Position numbers and translations under genes: made by a program. From positions 31,997 to 95,996 of the forward strand of contig NZ_JABBJF010000020.1 of NCBI RefSeq assembly GCF_014218705.1: DNA of 64,000 bases, written 5' to 3'. The notes beneath the pieces were generated by a model. That model made no database searches. It was not told the origin of the DNA and saw only the letters and a program-made list of their open reading frames with translations. The first letter of the stretch is position 1, and every line of letters begins with the position of its first letter. This document shows positions 1-10,316 of the stretch, in pieces. The stretch comes from Kluyvera sichuanensis (GTDB lineage: Bacteria; Pseudomonadota; Gammaproteobacteria; Enterobacterales; Enterobacteriaceae).

Positions 1-575
1 TACAGGTACTGCTGATGCTCATCCTCGGCATAGTAGAACGGCTTCGCGTTGGCGATTTCGGTGGTGATGGTGCGTGCATCGCCCGAGAGGCGCATCGCCT
101 CCTGGAACTGTTTGAGGCTGGCATGCGCCTCCTGTTCTTGCTCCGGCGTGACCGGGTAAATTGCCGAACGGTACTGCGTACCCTGATCGTTGCCCTGTCT
201 CATCCCCTGCGCCGGGTCATGGTTCTCCCAGAACACTTTCAGCAGCTCGCCATAACTGACGACAGTCGGGTCATACACCACGCGTACGGCTTCGGCGTGC
301 CCGGTCTGGCCGCTGCACACTTCGCGGTAGGTTGGATTTGGCGTATAGCCGCCGGTGTAACCCGCTGCGGTGCTGTAAACCCTAGGGATCTGCCAGTACA
401 GACGTTCGACGCCCCAGAAGCAGCCCATGGCGAATAAGGCGACCTCCATCCCCTCCGGAACGTGCGTCATTGAGTGTTCTGTCACAACATTGAGCGTGGC
501 GACCGGCATCGGCGTATTTCTTCCGGGTAATGCATCCGATTGAGATACAAGGTGTTTTTTATCAGCTAGACTCAT
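1..575 (-). CDS. msrA: Peptide methionine sulfoxide reductase MsrA (3' end cut by window edge)
   Basis: Repairs proteins by reducing the S-epimer of methionine sulfoxide to methionine, with thioredoxin as electron donor. Reading from the ATG at 573-575 gives [18 protein letters not shown], very close to E. coli MsrA. The catalytic motif GCFWG lies at residues 51-55 (Cys52 nucleophile), and the [15 protein letters not shown] and [12 protein letters not shown] blocks typical of MsrA follow. 191 codons are present; the E. coli protein has 212, so about 20 C-terminal residues, including resolving cysteines, lie outside the window. It is divergent from tamA, the same arrangement as in E. coli. Identification is firm. 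Confidence 0.96.
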   Translation of the reverse strand, partial: MSLADKKHLVSQSDALPGRNTPMPVATLNVVTEHSMTHVPEGMEVALFAMGCFWGVERLYWQIPRVYSTAAGYTGGYTPNPTYREVCSGQTGHAEAVRVVYDPTVVSYGELLKVFWENHDPAQGMRQGNDQGTQYRSAIYPVTPEQEQEAHASLKQFQEAMRLSGDARTITTEIANAKPFYYAEDEHQQYL

Positions 576-844
576 GGGATAGGCCTCCGGTGTACGGTAA
601 TTTCCGTTAAGGTTGTAACCGGGCGTGTCTTTTAACACAATAAACACGCCGAATACGTCTAGATTTAAACATAAGAATAATTTGGGGTACTGTCTTTATT
701 TCAACCCGACAAAGAGTGGGTTTTTTGCGCTGACGTTGAATACCGTGCGCCCTCAGAGCGCAGTCATGGTGAAAACGCAGTTGTGGCCGCGGAGCGGGCT
801 TTCGTTTCCCGTTGGGGTGGGAACAAGGATATTCAGGAGAAAAT

Positions 845-2578
845 GTGCGACAAATCCGCCAGTTATGTTTGGTGAGCTTGCTGCTGACCAGCGGTGTTGC
901 CAGTGCAGCAAACGTCCGTCTGCAGGTTGAAGGGCTCACAGGCGAGCTACAAAAAAACGTGCGTGCGCAGCTTTCGACGATCGACAGCGATGAAGTCACC
1001 GCCGATCGTCGTTTTCGCGCGCGCGTCGATGATGCTATTCGTGAAGGGCTGAAGGCCCTCGGCTACTATGAGCCGACCATCGATTTCGAACTCAAGCCGC
1101 CGCCGGCCAAAGGCCGCCAGGTGCTGCTGGCAAAAGTCACGCCCGGTGAACCGGTGCTCATTGGCGGCACCGACGTTATCCTGCGCGGCGGCGCGCGGAC
1201 CGACAGCGATTATCTGGCGCTGCTGAAAACCCGGCCGAAAATTGGATCCGTTCTGGATCACGGCGATTATGACCACTTTAAAAGCTCGCTAACCAGCGTG
1301 GCGCTTCGCAAAGGTTACTTTGATAGCGAATTTAAAAAGAGCCAGCTCGGCGTGTCGCTTGAGCGTCATCAGGCGTTCTGGGATATCGACTACGATAGCG
1401 GTGAACGCTATCGCTTTGGTGACGTCACCTTTGAAGGCTCGCAGATCCGCGAAGAGTATTTGCAGCATCTGGTGCCATTTAAAAAAGGCGATTATTACCA
1501 GTCCAGCGATCTCGCTGAACTGAACCGCCGCCTCTCTGCTACCGGTTGGTTTAACTCGGTGGTGGTGGCCCCTGAATTTGATAAATCCCGGGAAACGAAG
1601 GTGCTACCGCTGCATGGCGTTGTCTCGCCGCGCAGCGAAAACACCGTTGAACTGGGTGGCGGCTACTCCACCGACGTGGGGCCGCGGGTGAAAGCCTCGT
1701 GGCGAAAACCGTGGGTTAACTCCTACGGCCACAGCCTGACGACCAGCGTCAGCGTCTCCGCGCCAGAACAGCAGTTGGATTTCAGCTACAAAATGCCGCT
1801 GCTGAAGAACCCGCTGGAGCAGTATTACCTGGTGCAGGGCGGTTTCAAAAGTACCGACCTTAACGACACCAAAGCGGACTCCACCACGCTTGCCGTCTCG
1901 CGCTTCTGGGATCTGTCGAGCGGCTGGCAGCGCGCTATCAACCTGCGCTGGAGCCTCGACCACTTTACCCAGGCCGATGTCACCAACACCACCATGCTGT
2001 TCTACCCTGGCGTCTCCATCAGCCGTACCCGCTCGCGCGGCGGCCTGATGCCAACCTGGGGTGACTCACAGCGTTACTCCATCGACTACTCCAACACCGC
2101 CTGGGGTTCGGACGTCGACTTCTCGGTGATTCAGGCACAAAACGTCTGGATCCGTACGCTCTATGACCGCCATCGCTTCGTGATGCGCGGCAATCTGGGC
2201 TGGATTGAAACCGGCGACTTCGACCGCGTACCGCCGGACCTGCGCTTCTTCGCCGGTGGCGACCGCAGTATTCGCGGCTATAAGTACAAATCGATCGCCC
2301 CGCGTGACGGTAACGGCAAGCTGATCGGTGCTTCCAAACTGGCTACCGGCTCGCTGGAGTATCAGTACAACGTGACCGGGAAGTGGTGGGGCGCGGTGTT
2401 TGTTGACGGCGGTGAAGCGGTCAGTGATATCCGCCAGAGCGACTGGAAAAAAGGCGCGGGCGTCGGCGTACGCTGGCAGTCGCCGGTTGGGCCTATTAAG
2501 CTCGATTTCGCCGTTCCGGTGGGCGACAAAGATGAACATGGATTGCAGTTTTATATCGGACTGGGGCCTGAACTATGA
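845..2578 (+). CDS. tamA: Translocation and assembly module subunit TamA (outer-membrane barrel)
   Basis: Omp85-family outer-membrane protein that works with TamB in assembling autotransporters and some other outer-membrane proteins, and in moving phospholipid across the envelope. I chose the GTG at 845, five bases after AGGAG, because it gives 577 residues, the E. coli length, and the expected start VRQIRQLC. A signal peptide runs to about residue 21 (cleavage after VASA), then three POTRA domains to about residue 265, then the 16-strand barrel carrying the RSIRGYKY motif of the family and ending GLGPEL. Its stop overlaps the tamB start as ATGA, so the two are translationally coupled. A longer in-frame start at 812 is not needed. 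Confidence 0.96.
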   Translation: MRQIRQLCLVSLLLTSGVASAANVRLQVEGLTGELQKNVRAQLSTIDSDEVTADRRFRARVDDAIREGLKALGYYEPTIDFELKPPPAKGRQVLLAKVTPGEPVLIGGTDVILRGGARTDSDYLALLKTRPKIGSVLDHGDYDHFKSSLTSVALRKGYFDSEFKKSQLGVSLERHQAFWDIDYDSGERYRFGDVTFEGSQIREEYLQHLVPFKKGDYYQSSDLAELNRRLSATGWFNSVVVAPEFDKSRETKVLPLHGVVSPRSENTVELGGGYSTDVGPRVKASWRKPWVNSYGHSLTTSVSVSAPEQQLDFSYKMPLLKNPLEQYYLVQGGFKSTDLNDTKADSTTLAVSRFWDLSSGWQRAINLRWSLDHFTQADVTNTTMLFYPGVSISRTRSRGGLMPTWGDSQRYSIDYSNTAWGSDVDFSVIQAQNVWIRTLYDRHRFVMRGNLGWIETGDFDRVPPDLRFFAGGDRSIRGYKYKSIAPRDGNGKLIGASKLATGSLEYQYNVTGKWWGAVFVDGGEAVSDIRQSDWKKGAGVGVRWQSPVGPIKLDFAVPVGDKDEHGLQFYIGLGPEL

Positions 2579-5500
2579 CGTTATGGAAGAAGATAAGCCT
2601 CGGTGTGCTGATTTTTCTCGTACTGCTGGTGGGGATCGTTGGGTTTCTGGTCGGCACGACGACAGGGTTACATCTGCTGTTTAACGCGGCAAACCGCTGG
2701 GTACCGGGGCTGGAAATTGGCAAAGTGACCGGCGGCTGGCGCGATCTGACGCTGAAAAATGTCCGCTACACCCAGCCGGGCGTAGCGGTAGATGCCGGAG
2801 AATTCCACCTGGCGGTGGATCTCAACTGCCTGTGGCATAGCAGCGTGTGCGTGAACGATATTGCGCTCAGCAACATTAACGTGGCTATCGACAGCAGTAA
2901 AATGCCGCCCGCCGCGCCGGTGAAAGAGGAGGACAGCGGCCCGCTGAACCTCTCCACGCCGTACCCGATTACCCTCAAGCGGTTCGCGCTTAACAGCGTC
3001 AATATCAAGATTGATGACACCACGGTGTCGGTGATGGATTTTACCAGCGGACTGACATGGCAGGATAAAAACCTGACCCTAACGCCAACCACGCTGCAAG
3101 GGCTGCTGATTGCCCTGCCGAAGGTCGCTGACGTGGCGCAAAAAGAGGTGGTTGAACCGAAGATCGACAACCCGCAGCCGCAGGAAAAACCGCTCGGCGA
3201 GACCATGACCGAGCTGTTCTCCAAACCGGTGCTGCCGGAGATGACCGATGTTCATCTGCCGCTGAACCTGAATATTGAGTCCTTTAGCGGCGAGCAGTTG
3301 CGCATTACCGGCGACACTGACCTGACGGTCTACAAAATGCTGCTGAAGGTGAGCAGCATCGACGGCAATATGAAACTCGATGCGCTGGACGTTGACTCGA
3401 GTCAGGGCACAGTAAACGCCAGCGGGACCGCGCAGTTGATCAACGACTGGCCGGTAGACATCACGCTCAACAGTACGCTGAACATCGACCCGCTGAAGGG
3501 CGAGAAAGTGAAGCTGAAAGTGGGCGGCGAGGTGCGCAAACAGCTGGAGCTGGGCGTAAATTTGTCAGGCCCGGTGGATATGAGCCTCCGCGCCCAGACG
3601 CAGTTGGCGGAAGCCGGGCTGCCGTTCAACCTTGAGATCAACAGCAAACAGCTTTACTGGCCGTTTACCGGTGAGAAGCAGTATCAGGCCGACGATCTGA
3701 AGCTGAAGCTCGGCGGCAAGATGACCGACTATACGCTCTCATTCCGCACTGCGGTGAAAGGGCAGGGCGTGCCGCCAGCGGATATCACGATCGACGCGAA
3801 AGGTAACGAGCGGCAGGTGAGTCTCGATAAGCTCACCGTAGCGGCGCTGGAGGGAAAAACCGAACTGACCGCGCTGCTTGACTGGCAGCAGGCGATCAGC
3901 TGGCGCGGCGAACTGGCGCTCCGTGGCATCAATACCGCGAAGGTGGCGCCGGATTGGCCATCGAAGCTGGATGGTCTGATTAAAACTAACGGCAGTCTCT
4001 ACGGCGGCACCTGGCAGATGAACGTCCCGGAGGTGAAAATCACCGGCAACGTGAAACAGAACAAGGTGAACGTCGATGGTTCGCTGCGCGGCAACAGCTA
4101 CATGCAGTGGACCATTCCTGGGTTGCACGTGGCGCTGGGTAACAACACGGCCGACGTGAAGGGCGAGCTGGGGGTGAAAGACCTCAACCTGGATGCCAAC
4201 ATTGATGCGCCGAAGCTCGACAACATGCTGCCGGGCCTTGGCGGCACGGCGAAAGGGCTGGTGAAAATCCGCGGCACGGTGGAAGCACCGCAGCTGCTGG
4301 CGGATATCACCGCGCGCGGCCTACGCTGGCAGGCGCTGTCGATTGCTCAGGTGCGTGTGGATGGCGACGTTAATTCCACCGACCAGATTGCCGGTAACCT
4401 TGACGTGCGCGTAGAGCGCATCGTCCAGCCGGGGGTAAATATTGGCCTTGTGCATCTGGCAGCCAAAGGCAACGAGAAGCAGCACGCGTTGCAGCTGCAG
4501 ATTCAGGGTGAACCGGTCTCCGGCCAATTAGCGCTATCGGGCAGCTTCGACCGCAAAGAAGAGCGCTGGAAGGGAGCACTCAGCAATACGCGCTTCCAGA
4601 CCCCGGTTGGCCCGTGGTCCATCAACCGCGATATCGCGCTGGACTACCGCAATCTCGAACAGAAAATCAGCATCGGGCCGCACTGCTGGGTGAACCCGAA
4701 CGCCGAGCTGTGCGTGCCGCAGACGATTGATGCCGGGGCGGCAGGCCACGCGATAGTGAACCTCAACCGCTTCGACTTAGCGATGCTCAAACCGTTTATG
4801 CCGGAAGCAACGCAGGCGAGCGGCGTGTTCAGCGGCAACGCCGATGTCACCTGGGACACCACCAAAGAGGGGTTGCCGCAGGGCAAAGTGACGCTCTCCG
4901 GGCGCAACGTGAAGGTCACGCAAATCGTCAACGATGCGCCGCTGCCGGTGGCTTTCGATACGCTGAATCTGAACGCCGACCTGCACAACAACCGCGCCGA
5001 GCTGGGCTGGCTTATCCGCCTGACCAACAACGGCCAACTGGACGGGCAGGTACAGGTCACCGACCCGCAAGGGCGGCGTAACCTGGGCGGTAACGTCAAT
5101 ATCCGTAACTTCTCGCTGGCGATGATTAACCCGATTTTCTCCCGTGGCGAAAAGGCGGACGGTAAGCTCAACGCGAACCTGCGTTTGGGGGGCAACGTGC
5201 AAAGCCCGCTGCTCTATGGGCAGATGCAGTTGAACGGTATCGACGTGGATGGCAACTTTATGCCGTTCGACATGCAGCCAAGTCAGATAACCATGAACTT
5301 CAACGGCGCGAGCTCAACGCTGCAGGGCGATATCCGTACCCAGCAGGGGCAAATTAGCCTGGACGGCGACGCGGACTGGCGGCAGATAGACAACTGGCGC
5401 GCGCGTATTGCCGCGAAAGGTAGCCGGGTTCGTATTACCGTGCCGCCGATGGTGCGCTTGGATGTGTCGCCGGACGTTGAATTTAAAGCCACGCCAAGCC

Positions 5501-6351
5501 TGTTCACGCTGGATGGTAACGTCGATATTCCATGGGCGCGTATTGTGGTGAAAGACGTGCCGGAAAGCGCCGTCGGTGTCTCCCGCGATGAAGTGATGCT
5601 CAACAGCAACCTTCAGCCGGAGAAAACGCAGTCCGCGTCGATCCCTATCAACAGCAACCTGAATATCCATGTCGGCAACAACGTCCGTCTGGATGCATTC
5701 GGCCTGAAGGCGCGCCTGACCGGTGACCTGAAGGTGGCGCAGGATAAACAGGGGCTGGGGCTGAACGGGCAGATCAATATTCCGGAAGGGCGCTTCCACG
5801 CTTACGGCCAGGATTTGATCGTGCGTAAAGGCGAACTGCTGTTCTCCGGCCCGCCGGATCAGCCGCTGCTGAATATCGAAGCCATTCGTAATCCAGACTC
5901 TACCGAAAATGATGTGATCGCCGGCGTTCGCGTCACTGGCTCAGCCGATCAGCCTAAGGCGGAAGTCTTCTCCGACCCGGCGATGTCGCAGCAGGAAGCG
6001 CTCTCCTACCTCGTGCGTGGGCAGGGGCTGGACAGCGGTCAGAGTGACAGTGCGGCCATGACATCTATGCTTATTGGTATGGGGGTTGCACAAAGTGGTC
6101 AGGTTGTGGGTAAAATCGGCGAGACGTTTGGCGTAAGTAATCTGGCTCTGGATACGCAAGGGGTGGGTGATTCCTCCCAGGTGGTGGTCAGTGGTTACGT
6201 ATTGCCGGGTCTGCAGGTGAAATATGGCGTGGGGATCTTTGACTCTTTAGCGACGCTCACGTTACGCTATCGCCTGATGCCTAAGCTGTATCTGGAAGCG
6301 GTGTCTGGCGTAGACCAGGCGCTCGATTTGCTCTATCAGTTTGAGTTTTAG
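2575..6351 (+). CDS. tamB: Translocation and assembly module subunit TamB
   Basis: Large AsmA-like, bridge-type protein of 1258 residues (E. coli 1259). A single hydrophobic N-terminal anchor (about residues 7-27) holds it in the inner membrane, and a long beta-rich body spans the periplasm to TamA. Such proteins form a hydrophobic groove that carries phospholipid. The C-terminal DUF490 region is well conserved ([20 protein letters not shown], ending LLYQFEF). It overlaps tamA by four bases, and ytfP starts two bases after its stop, so the three genes form one transcription unit that ends at the hairpin near 6704-6734. No truncation or frameshift is seen. Confidence 0.97.
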   Translation: MTLWKKISLGVLIFLVLLVGIVGFLVGTTTGLHLLFNAANRWVPGLEIGKVTGGWRDLTLKNVRYTQPGVAVDAGEFHLAVDLNCLWHSSVCVNDIALSNINVAIDSSKMPPAAPVKEEDSGPLNLSTPYPITLKRFALNSVNIKIDDTTVSVMDFTSGLTWQDKNLTLTPTTLQGLLIALPKVADVAQKEVVEPKIDNPQPQEKPLGETMTELFSKPVLPEMTDVHLPLNLNIESFSGEQLRITGDTDLTVYKMLLKVSSIDGNMKLDALDVDSSQGTVNASGTAQLINDWPVDITLNSTLNIDPLKGEKVKLKVGGEVRKQLELGVNLSGPVDMSLRAQTQLAEAGLPFNLEINSKQLYWPFTGEKQYQADDLKLKLGGKMTDYTLSFRTAVKGQGVPPADITIDAKGNERQVSLDKLTVAALEGKTELTALLDWQQAISWRGELALRGINTAKVAPDWPSKLDGLIKTNGSLYGGTWQMNVPEVKITGNVKQNKVNVDGSLRGNSYMQWTIPGLHVALGNNTADVKGELGVKDLNLDANIDAPKLDNMLPGLGGTAKGLVKIRGTVEAPQLLADITARGLRWQALSIAQVRVDGDVNSTDQIAGNLDVRVERIVQPGVNIGLVHLAAKGNEKQHALQLQIQGEPVSGQLALSGSFDRKEERWKGALSNTRFQTPVGPWSINRDIALDYRNLEQKISIGPHCWVNPNAELCVPQTIDAGAAGHAIVNLNRFDLAMLKPFMPEATQASGVFSGNADVTWDTTKEGLPQGKVTLSGRNVKVTQIVNDAPLPVAFDTLNLNADLHNNRAELGWLIRLTNNGQLDGQVQVTDPQGRRNLGGNVNIRNFSLAMINPIFSRGEKADGKLNANLRLGGNVQSPLLYGQMQLNGIDVDGNFMPFDMQPSQITMNFNGASSTLQGDIRTQQGQISLDGDADWRQIDNWRARIAAKGSRVRITVPPMVRLDVSPDVEFKATPSLFTLDGNVDIPWARIVVKDVPESAVGVSRDEVMLNSNLQPEKTQSASIPINSNLNIHVGNNVRLDAFGLKARLTGDLKVAQDKQGLGLNGQINIPEGRFHAYGQDLIVRKGELLFSGPPDQPLLNIEAIRNPDSTENDVIAGVRVTGSADQPKAEVFSDPAMSQQEALSYLVRGQGLDSGQSDSAAMTSMLIGMGVAQSGQVVGKIGETFGVSNLALDTQGVGDSSQVVVSGYVLPGLQVKYGVGIFDSLATLTLRYRLMPKLYLEAVSGVDQALDLLYQFEF

Positions 6352-6353
6352 CA

Positions 6354-6698
6354 ATGCGAATATTTGTGTACGGCAGTTTACGGCGCAAACAAGGTAACAG
6401 CCACTGGATGACCAACGCCCAGTGGCTGGGCGATCACAGCGTTTTCGATTATCAACTGTACAGCCTGGGCCACTATCCAGGCGCGGTGCCAGGTGAAGGC
6501 ACGGTACACGGTGAGGTTTATCGGATCGACGCATCGACGCTGGCCGAACTGGATGCGCTGCGCACCAAAGCAGGTGAATATGCACGTCATCTCATCCAGA
6601 CGCCCTATGGCAGTGCCTGGATGTACGTCTATCAGCGCCCGGTCGATGGGCTGAAGCTGATAGAAAGTGGAAACTGGTTGGACAAAGACCAGTATTGA
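6354..6698 (+). CDS. ytfP: YtfP, gamma-glutamylcyclotransferase-fold protein
   Basis: Small cytoplasmic protein of the GGCT/AIG2-like fold, 114 residues (E. coli YtfP 113). The N-terminal signature FVYGSLRRKQGN is the family's substrate-binding loop, and HYPGAVPGEGTVHGEVYRID follows as in YtfP. Enzymes of the fold release 5-oxoproline from gamma-glutamyl amines, but no substrate has been fixed for YtfP as far as I know, so the activity is inferred from fold only. It is last in the tamA-tamB-ytfP unit. In E. coli K-12 the chpSB toxin-antitoxin pair follows; it is absent here. Confidence 0.93.
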   Translation: MRIFVYGSLRRKQGNSHWMTNAQWLGDHSVFDYQLYSLGHYPGAVPGEGTVHGEVYRIDASTLAELDALRTKAGEYARHLIQTPYGSAWMYVYQRPVDGLKLIESGNWLDKDQY

Positions 6699-6703
6699 AT
6701 ATG

Positions 6704-6734
6704 ACAACGCCACCTTCGGGTGGCGTTGTTTTTT
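6704..6734 (+). terminator. Rho-independent terminator after ytfP
   Basis: Stem ACAACGCCACC (6704-6714), loop TTCG, matching arm 6719-6729, then a run of T. It ends the tamAB-ytfP unit. Confidence 0.93.
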
Positions 6735-6766
6735 CGCCGTGCCGCCGGTTACCTGATGGCACAAAC

Positions 6767-6793
6767 AAAAACACCGCCCGAAGGCGGTGTTTT
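6767..6793 (-). terminator. Rho-independent terminator after ppa
   Basis: Inverted repeat AAAACACCGCC / GGCGGTGTTTT (6768-6778 and 6783-6793) around the tetraloop CGAA. Read on the minus strand it ends in a T run, 18 bases beyond the ppa stop. It is partly symmetrical, so it may act in both directions. Confidence 0.9.
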
Positions 6794-6810
6794 GTCACGC
6801 TCGAAAAATA

Positions 6811-7338
6811 TTATTTCTTCGCGCGCTCGAAGGAAGCAACGATTTCAGCTTTAGCCGCTTCAGCGTTGTCCCAACCGTCAACCTTAACCCATTTGCCCGC
6901 TTCGAGGTCTTTGTAGTGCTCGAAGAAGTGGGTGATCTGCGCTTTCAGCAGGTCTGGCAGGTCGTTCACATCTTTGATGTGATCGTATTCTTTGCTCAGC
7001 TTGGTGTGCGGTACCGCAACCAGCTTCGCATCTTCACCGGATTCGTCGGTCATTTTCAGCACGCCAACTGGACGGCAGCGAATGACGGAACCTGGCTCCA
7101 GTGGGTATGGCGTTGGGACCAGAACGTCTACCGGGTCACCGTCCAGAGACAGGGTGTGGTTGATGTAACCGTAGTTGCACGGATAGAACATCGCGGTGGA
7201 CATGAAACGGTCAACGAACAGCGCGCCGCTCTCTTTGTCGACTTCGTATTTGATAGGATCTGCGTTAGCCGGGATTTCGATGACTACGTAGATATCTTCC
7301 GGCAGATCTTTACCCGCAGGGACGTTGAGTAAGCTCAT
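6811..7338 (-). CDS. ppa: Inorganic pyrophosphatase
   Basis: Soluble family I inorganic pyrophosphatase; hydrolyses PPi to two phosphates and so pulls DNA, RNA and protein synthesis forward. An essential housekeeping enzyme. Translation from the ATG at 7336-7338, preceded by AAGGAAA, gives 175 residues beginning [19 protein letters not shown], nearly identical to E. coli Ppa (176). The Mg2+-binding stretch [12 protein letters not shown] is intact. An in-frame extension to 7389 adds [17 protein letters not shown], which does not belong to the family and lacks a good ribosome site. The C-terminus is one residue shorter than in E. coli (AKK rather than AKNK). Confidence 0.97.
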   Translation of the reverse strand: MSLLNVPAGKDLPEDIYVVIEIPANADPIKYEVDKESGALFVDRFMSTAMFYPCNYGYINHTLSLDGDPVDVLVPTPYPLEPGSVIRCRPVGVLKMTDESGEDAKLVAVPHTKLSKEYDHIKDVNDLPDLLKAQITHFFEHYKDLEAGKWVKVDGWDNAEAAKAEIVASFERAKK

Positions 7339-7501
7339 GTCTGTTTCCTTTAGAATGTATGGCAAACTAGTGCCCGGTATTATAGCCAACTCGCTGGGAA
7401 AGTCTTGACCTGTTTTACGCCTCTCCCCCTGGAACCCGGCCTTTTCAGTGCCTTCTTACGGCAGAAAAATCCATAAACGTAGCCGCATCATGAATAAAAT
7501 C

Positions 7502-7517
7502 ATGAAACCGTTTACAA
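7502..7517 (+). promoter_or_regulatory. Candidate GalR/GalS operator upstream of ytfQ
   Basis: ATGAAACCGTTTACAA fits the GalR/GalS consensus GTGNAANCGNTTNCAC at every specified position but the first and last. It is about 240 bp upstream of the gene for the galactofuranose-binding protein, a sensible target. It lies well upstream of the proposed core promoter, so it could act by looping or serve a second promoter. Inference from sequence only. Confidence 0.55.
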
Positions 7518-7648
7518 CACGGTAAAAAATGGCCGCGTCGTGGTCAAAAAAAACACAAAAACGATAGCCATCAATGGGTGCGCGACACCTACTCCTTCCT
7601 GAACTCTGATGTTCGCTGCTAATTAACAAATAATTTACTTTTTTGAAT

Positions 7649-7690
7649 TGTGATGTAACGCATTCCGTTACATATCCCATTGTCTATAGT
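7649..7690 (+). promoter_or_regulatory. Candidate ytfQ promoter with CRP half-site
   Basis: A -10-like TATAGT (7685-7690) lies 50 bp before the ytfQ start, with no good -35 box. One clear CRP half-site TGTGA (7649-7653) is placed so that a full site would be centred about 41 bp before the inferred start of transcription, the class II position; the second half-site is poor. The rest of the 402-bp ppa-ytfQ gap shows no gene. Confidence 0.4.
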
Positions 7691-7740
7691 TTTCCCGCAG
7701 ATGAATATTTGACCAACAATAACCCTACGAGGATAACTCT

Positions 7741-8697
7741 ATGTGGAAGCGCTTACTTCTTGTCACAGCAGTTTCCGCAGCCATGTCGTCTATGGTCATG
7801 GCTGCTCCTTTAACGGTGGGATTTTCGCAGGTCGGATCTGAATCCGGCTGGCGCGCGGCGGAAACCAACGTCGCGAAGCAGGAAGCGGAGAAACGCGGTA
7901 TCACCCTGAAGATTGCCGACGGGCAACAAAAACAGGAAAACCAGATTAAAGCGGTTCGCTCGTTTATCGCTCAGGGCGTCGACGCCATCTTTATCGCCCC
8001 GGTGGTCGCCACCGGCTGGGAACCGGTGCTGAAGGAAGCCAAAGAGGCCAAAATCCCGGTCTTCCTGCTCGACCGCTCCATTGATGTCAAAGACAAATCC
8101 CTCTACATGACTACGGTGACCGCCAACAACGTGCTGGAAGGCCAGCTGATTGGCGAGTGGCTGATTAAGACCGTCGACGGCAAGCCGTGTAACGTCGTCG
8201 AGCTGCAGGGCACCGTCGGCGCGAGCGTGGCGATTGACCGTAAGAAAGGCTTCGCCGATGCGATTTCGAAAGCCTCCAACATCAAGATTATCCGCTCTCA
8301 GTCCGGTGACTTTACCCGTAGTAAGGGTAAAGAGGTGATGGAGAGCTTTATCAAGGCGGAGAACAACGGCAAGAACATCTGCATGGTTTACGCCCATAAC
8401 GACGACATGGTGATCGGCGCTATTCAGGCCATCAAAGAGGCCGGGCTGAAGCCGGGCAAAGATATCCTGACCGGCTCTATTGACGGCGTGCCGGATATCT
8501 ACAAAGCGATGATTGCCGGTGAAGCCAACGCCAGCGTCGAGTTGACCCCGAATATGGCTGGCCCGGCGTTTGATGCGCTGGAGAAATTCAAGAAAGACGG
8601 CACCATGCCGGAAAAAGTGACGCTGACCAAGTCCACGCTGTATCTGCCGGATACGGCGAAAGAGGAGTTAGAGAAGAAGAAAAATATGGGCTATTAA
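7741..8697 (+). CDS. ytfQ: Galactofuranose ABC transporter, periplasmic binding protein YtfQ
   Basis: Periplasmic sugar-binding protein that delivers galactofuranose to the YtfT-YjfF permease. 318 residues, the same as E. coli YtfQ, with long identical stretches such as GFSQVGSESGWRAAETNVAK and ELQGTVGASVAIDRKKGFA. The signal peptide runs to about residue 21 (VMAA). The fold is the LacI/ribose-binding type I family. A palindromic repeat separates it from ytfR; such repeats after binding-protein genes often keep the upstream message stable, which would let the binding protein be made in excess over the membrane parts. Confidence 0.97.
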   Translation: MWKRLLLVTAVSAAMSSMVMAAPLTVGFSQVGSESGWRAAETNVAKQEAEKRGITLKIADGQQKQENQIKAVRSFIAQGVDAIFIAPVVATGWEPVLKEAKEAKIPVFLLDRSIDVKDKSLYMTTVTANNVLEGQLIGEWLIKTVDGKPCNVVELQGTVGASVAIDRKKGFADAISKASNIKIIRSQSGDFTRSKGKEVMESFIKAENNGKNICMVYAHNDDMVIGAIQAIKEAGLKPGKDILTGSIDGVPDIYKAMIAGEANASVELTPNMAGPAFDALEKFKKDGTMPEKVTLTKSTLYLPDTAKEELEKKKNMGY

Positions 8698-8707
8698 GCG
8701 AGTTGTA

Positions 8708-8792
8708 CCCTCACCCCAACCCTCTCCCTGAAAGGGAGAGGGAGCTGAGCGGTGCGGGCTGCAAGTCAGGCACAATGTATTGGGTGAGGGGG
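8708..8792. repeat. Palindromic intergenic repeat, copy 1 (ytfQ-ytfR)
   Basis: Begins CCCTCACCCCAACCCTCTCCC and ends in GGGTGAGGGGG, with an internal GGGAGAGGG. Same family as the copies at 13988, 16665, 25638, 29422 and 59761; the right half is diverged. Its last bases provide the purine-rich stretch used as the ribosome site of ytfR. Confidence 0.85.
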
Positions 8793-8803
8793 GAGAGCAC
8801 ACA

Positions 8804-10306
8804 ATGACCACTGAAACCAACCCGGAAATCCTCCGCACCGAGGGGCTCTGCCAGTACTTCCCCGGCGTCAAAGCGCTGGATAACGTCAACTTCAGCCTGC
8901 GGCGCGGTGAAATTATGGCGCTGCTCGGTGAAAACGGTGCGGGGAAATCGACGCTTATCAAGGCGCTGACCGGCGTCTACCACGCCAACAGCGGCAGCAT
9001 CTGGCTGGAAGGCCAGCAAATTAACCCGAAAAATACCGCCCATGCCCAACAGCTGGGGATTGGCACCGTCTACCAGGAAGTGAACCTGCTGCCGAACATG
9101 TCGGTGGCGGACAACCTGTTTATTGGCCGTGAACCCAAACGCTTTGGCTTTATCCAGCGCAAAGAGATGGAAAAGCGCGCCACCGCGCTGATGGCCTCCT
9201 ACGGCTTTTCCCTCGACGTGCGCGAACCGCTAAACCGCTTTTCCGTGGCGATGCAGCAGATTGTCGCCATCTGCCGGGCCATCGATCTCTCGGCAAAAGT
9301 GCTGATCCTCGATGAACCGACCGCCAGTCTCGATACCAAAGAAGTGGAGATGCTTTTCACCCTGATGCGCCAGCTGCGCGATCGCGGCGTCAGCCTGATC
9401 TTCGTCACCCACTTCCTCGATCAGGTCTATACGGTCAGCGATCGGATCACCGTGCTGCGCAACGGATCGTTCGTTGGCTGTCGGGAAACCCGCGAGCTGC
9501 CGCAGATTGAGCTGGTCAAAATGATGCTTGGCCGCGAGCTGGAGCATCAGGCGCTACAGCGCGCTGGGCGCACGCTGCTCAGCGACAAGCCGATCGCCTC
9601 GTTTGAGGGCTACGGCAAAAAAGGCACCATCGCGCCGTTCGATCTGCACGTTCGCCCCGGCGAGATCGTCGGCCTGGCGGGGCTGCTGGGATCGGGGCGT
9701 ACCGAAACCGCCGAGGTGATCTTCGGCATCCATCCTGCCGACAGCGGCCAGGCAACGATCAAAGGCAAACCGCAAACCCTACGATCGCCGCATCAGGCCT
9801 CCTGTCTGGGCATCGGCTTCTGCCCTGAAGATCGTAAAACCGACGGCATTATTGCCGCCGCCTCGGTGCGGGAAAATATTATCCTCGCCCTGCAGGCCCA
9901 GCGCGGCTGGCTGCGGCCGATTCCGCGCAAAGAGCAGAACGACATTGCCGAACGCTTTATCCGCCAGCTGGCAATCCGCACTCCCAGCGCCGAGCAGCCG
10001 GTAGAGTTTCTCTCCGGCGGCAACCAGCAGAAGGTGCTGCTCTCCCGCTGGCTGCTGACGCGTCCCCAGTTCCTGATCCTCGACGAACCGACCCGTGGGA
10101 TCGACGTGGGCGCCCACGCAGAGATCATTCGCCTGATCGAAACCCTCTGCGCCGATGGCCTGGCGTTGCTGGTGATTTCGTCCGAGCTGGAAGAGCTGGT
10201 GGGCTACGCCGACCGGGTGATCATCATGCGCGATCGCCAACAGGTAGCGGAGATCCCGCTCGATAAGCTTTCCGTTCCCGCCATCATGAACGCTATTGCG
10301 GCCTAA
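8804..10306 (+). CDS. ytfR: Galactofuranose ABC transporter, ATP-binding protein YtfR
   Basis: Fused double ATPase of the sugar-importer type (RbsA/MglA family), cytoplasmic face of the membrane. The ATG at 8804 gives 500 residues, as in E. coli. Domain 1 has Walker A GENGAGKST (residues 42-50) and Walker B ILDEPTASLD but a degenerate signature FSVAMQQ. Domain 2 has a degenerate Walker A (GLLGSGRTE) with a canonical signature LSGGNQQK and Walker B LILDEPTRGID. That asymmetry is normal in this family, leaving mixed-quality sites. It is followed ten bases later by ytfT. Confidence 0.97.
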   Translation: MTTETNPEILRTEGLCQYFPGVKALDNVNFSLRRGEIMALLGENGAGKSTLIKALTGVYHANSGSIWLEGQQINPKNTAHAQQLGIGTVYQEVNLLPNMSVADNLFIGREPKRFGFIQRKEMEKRATALMASYGFSLDVREPLNRFSVAMQQIVAICRAIDLSAKVLILDEPTASLDTKEVEMLFTLMRQLRDRGVSLIFVTHFLDQVYTVSDRITVLRNGSFVGCRETRELPQIELVKMMLGRELEHQALQRAGRTLLSDKPIASFEGYGKKGTIAPFDLHVRPGEIVGLAGLLGSGRTETAEVIFGIHPADSGQATIKGKPQTLRSPHQASCLGIGFCPEDRKTDGIIAAASVRENIILALQAQRGWLRPIPRKEQNDIAERFIRQLAIRTPSAEQPVEFLSGGNQQKVLLSRWLLTRPQFLILDEPTRGIDVGAHAEIIRLIETLCADGLALLVISSELEELVGYADRVIIMRDRQQVAEIPLDKLSVPAIMNAIAA

Positions 10307-10316
10307 GGAGTACACC

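Noticed and set aside
662..735. Short hairpin AACCC...GGGTT with T run before tamA
   Set aside because: Only four or five base pairs with an eight-base loop; may be chance. No clear promoter could be assigned in the msrA-tamA gap either.
812..845. Longer tamA start at 812
   Set aside because: Would add [11 protein letters not shown] before the signal peptide and spoil it; the GTG at 845 has the ribosome site and the family length.
9199..10128. YtfR as inactive because of its degenerate ATPase motifs
   Set aside because: The missing signature in domain 1 and weak Walker A in domain 2 are normal for RbsA/MglA-type fused ATPases and are the same in E. coli YtfR.
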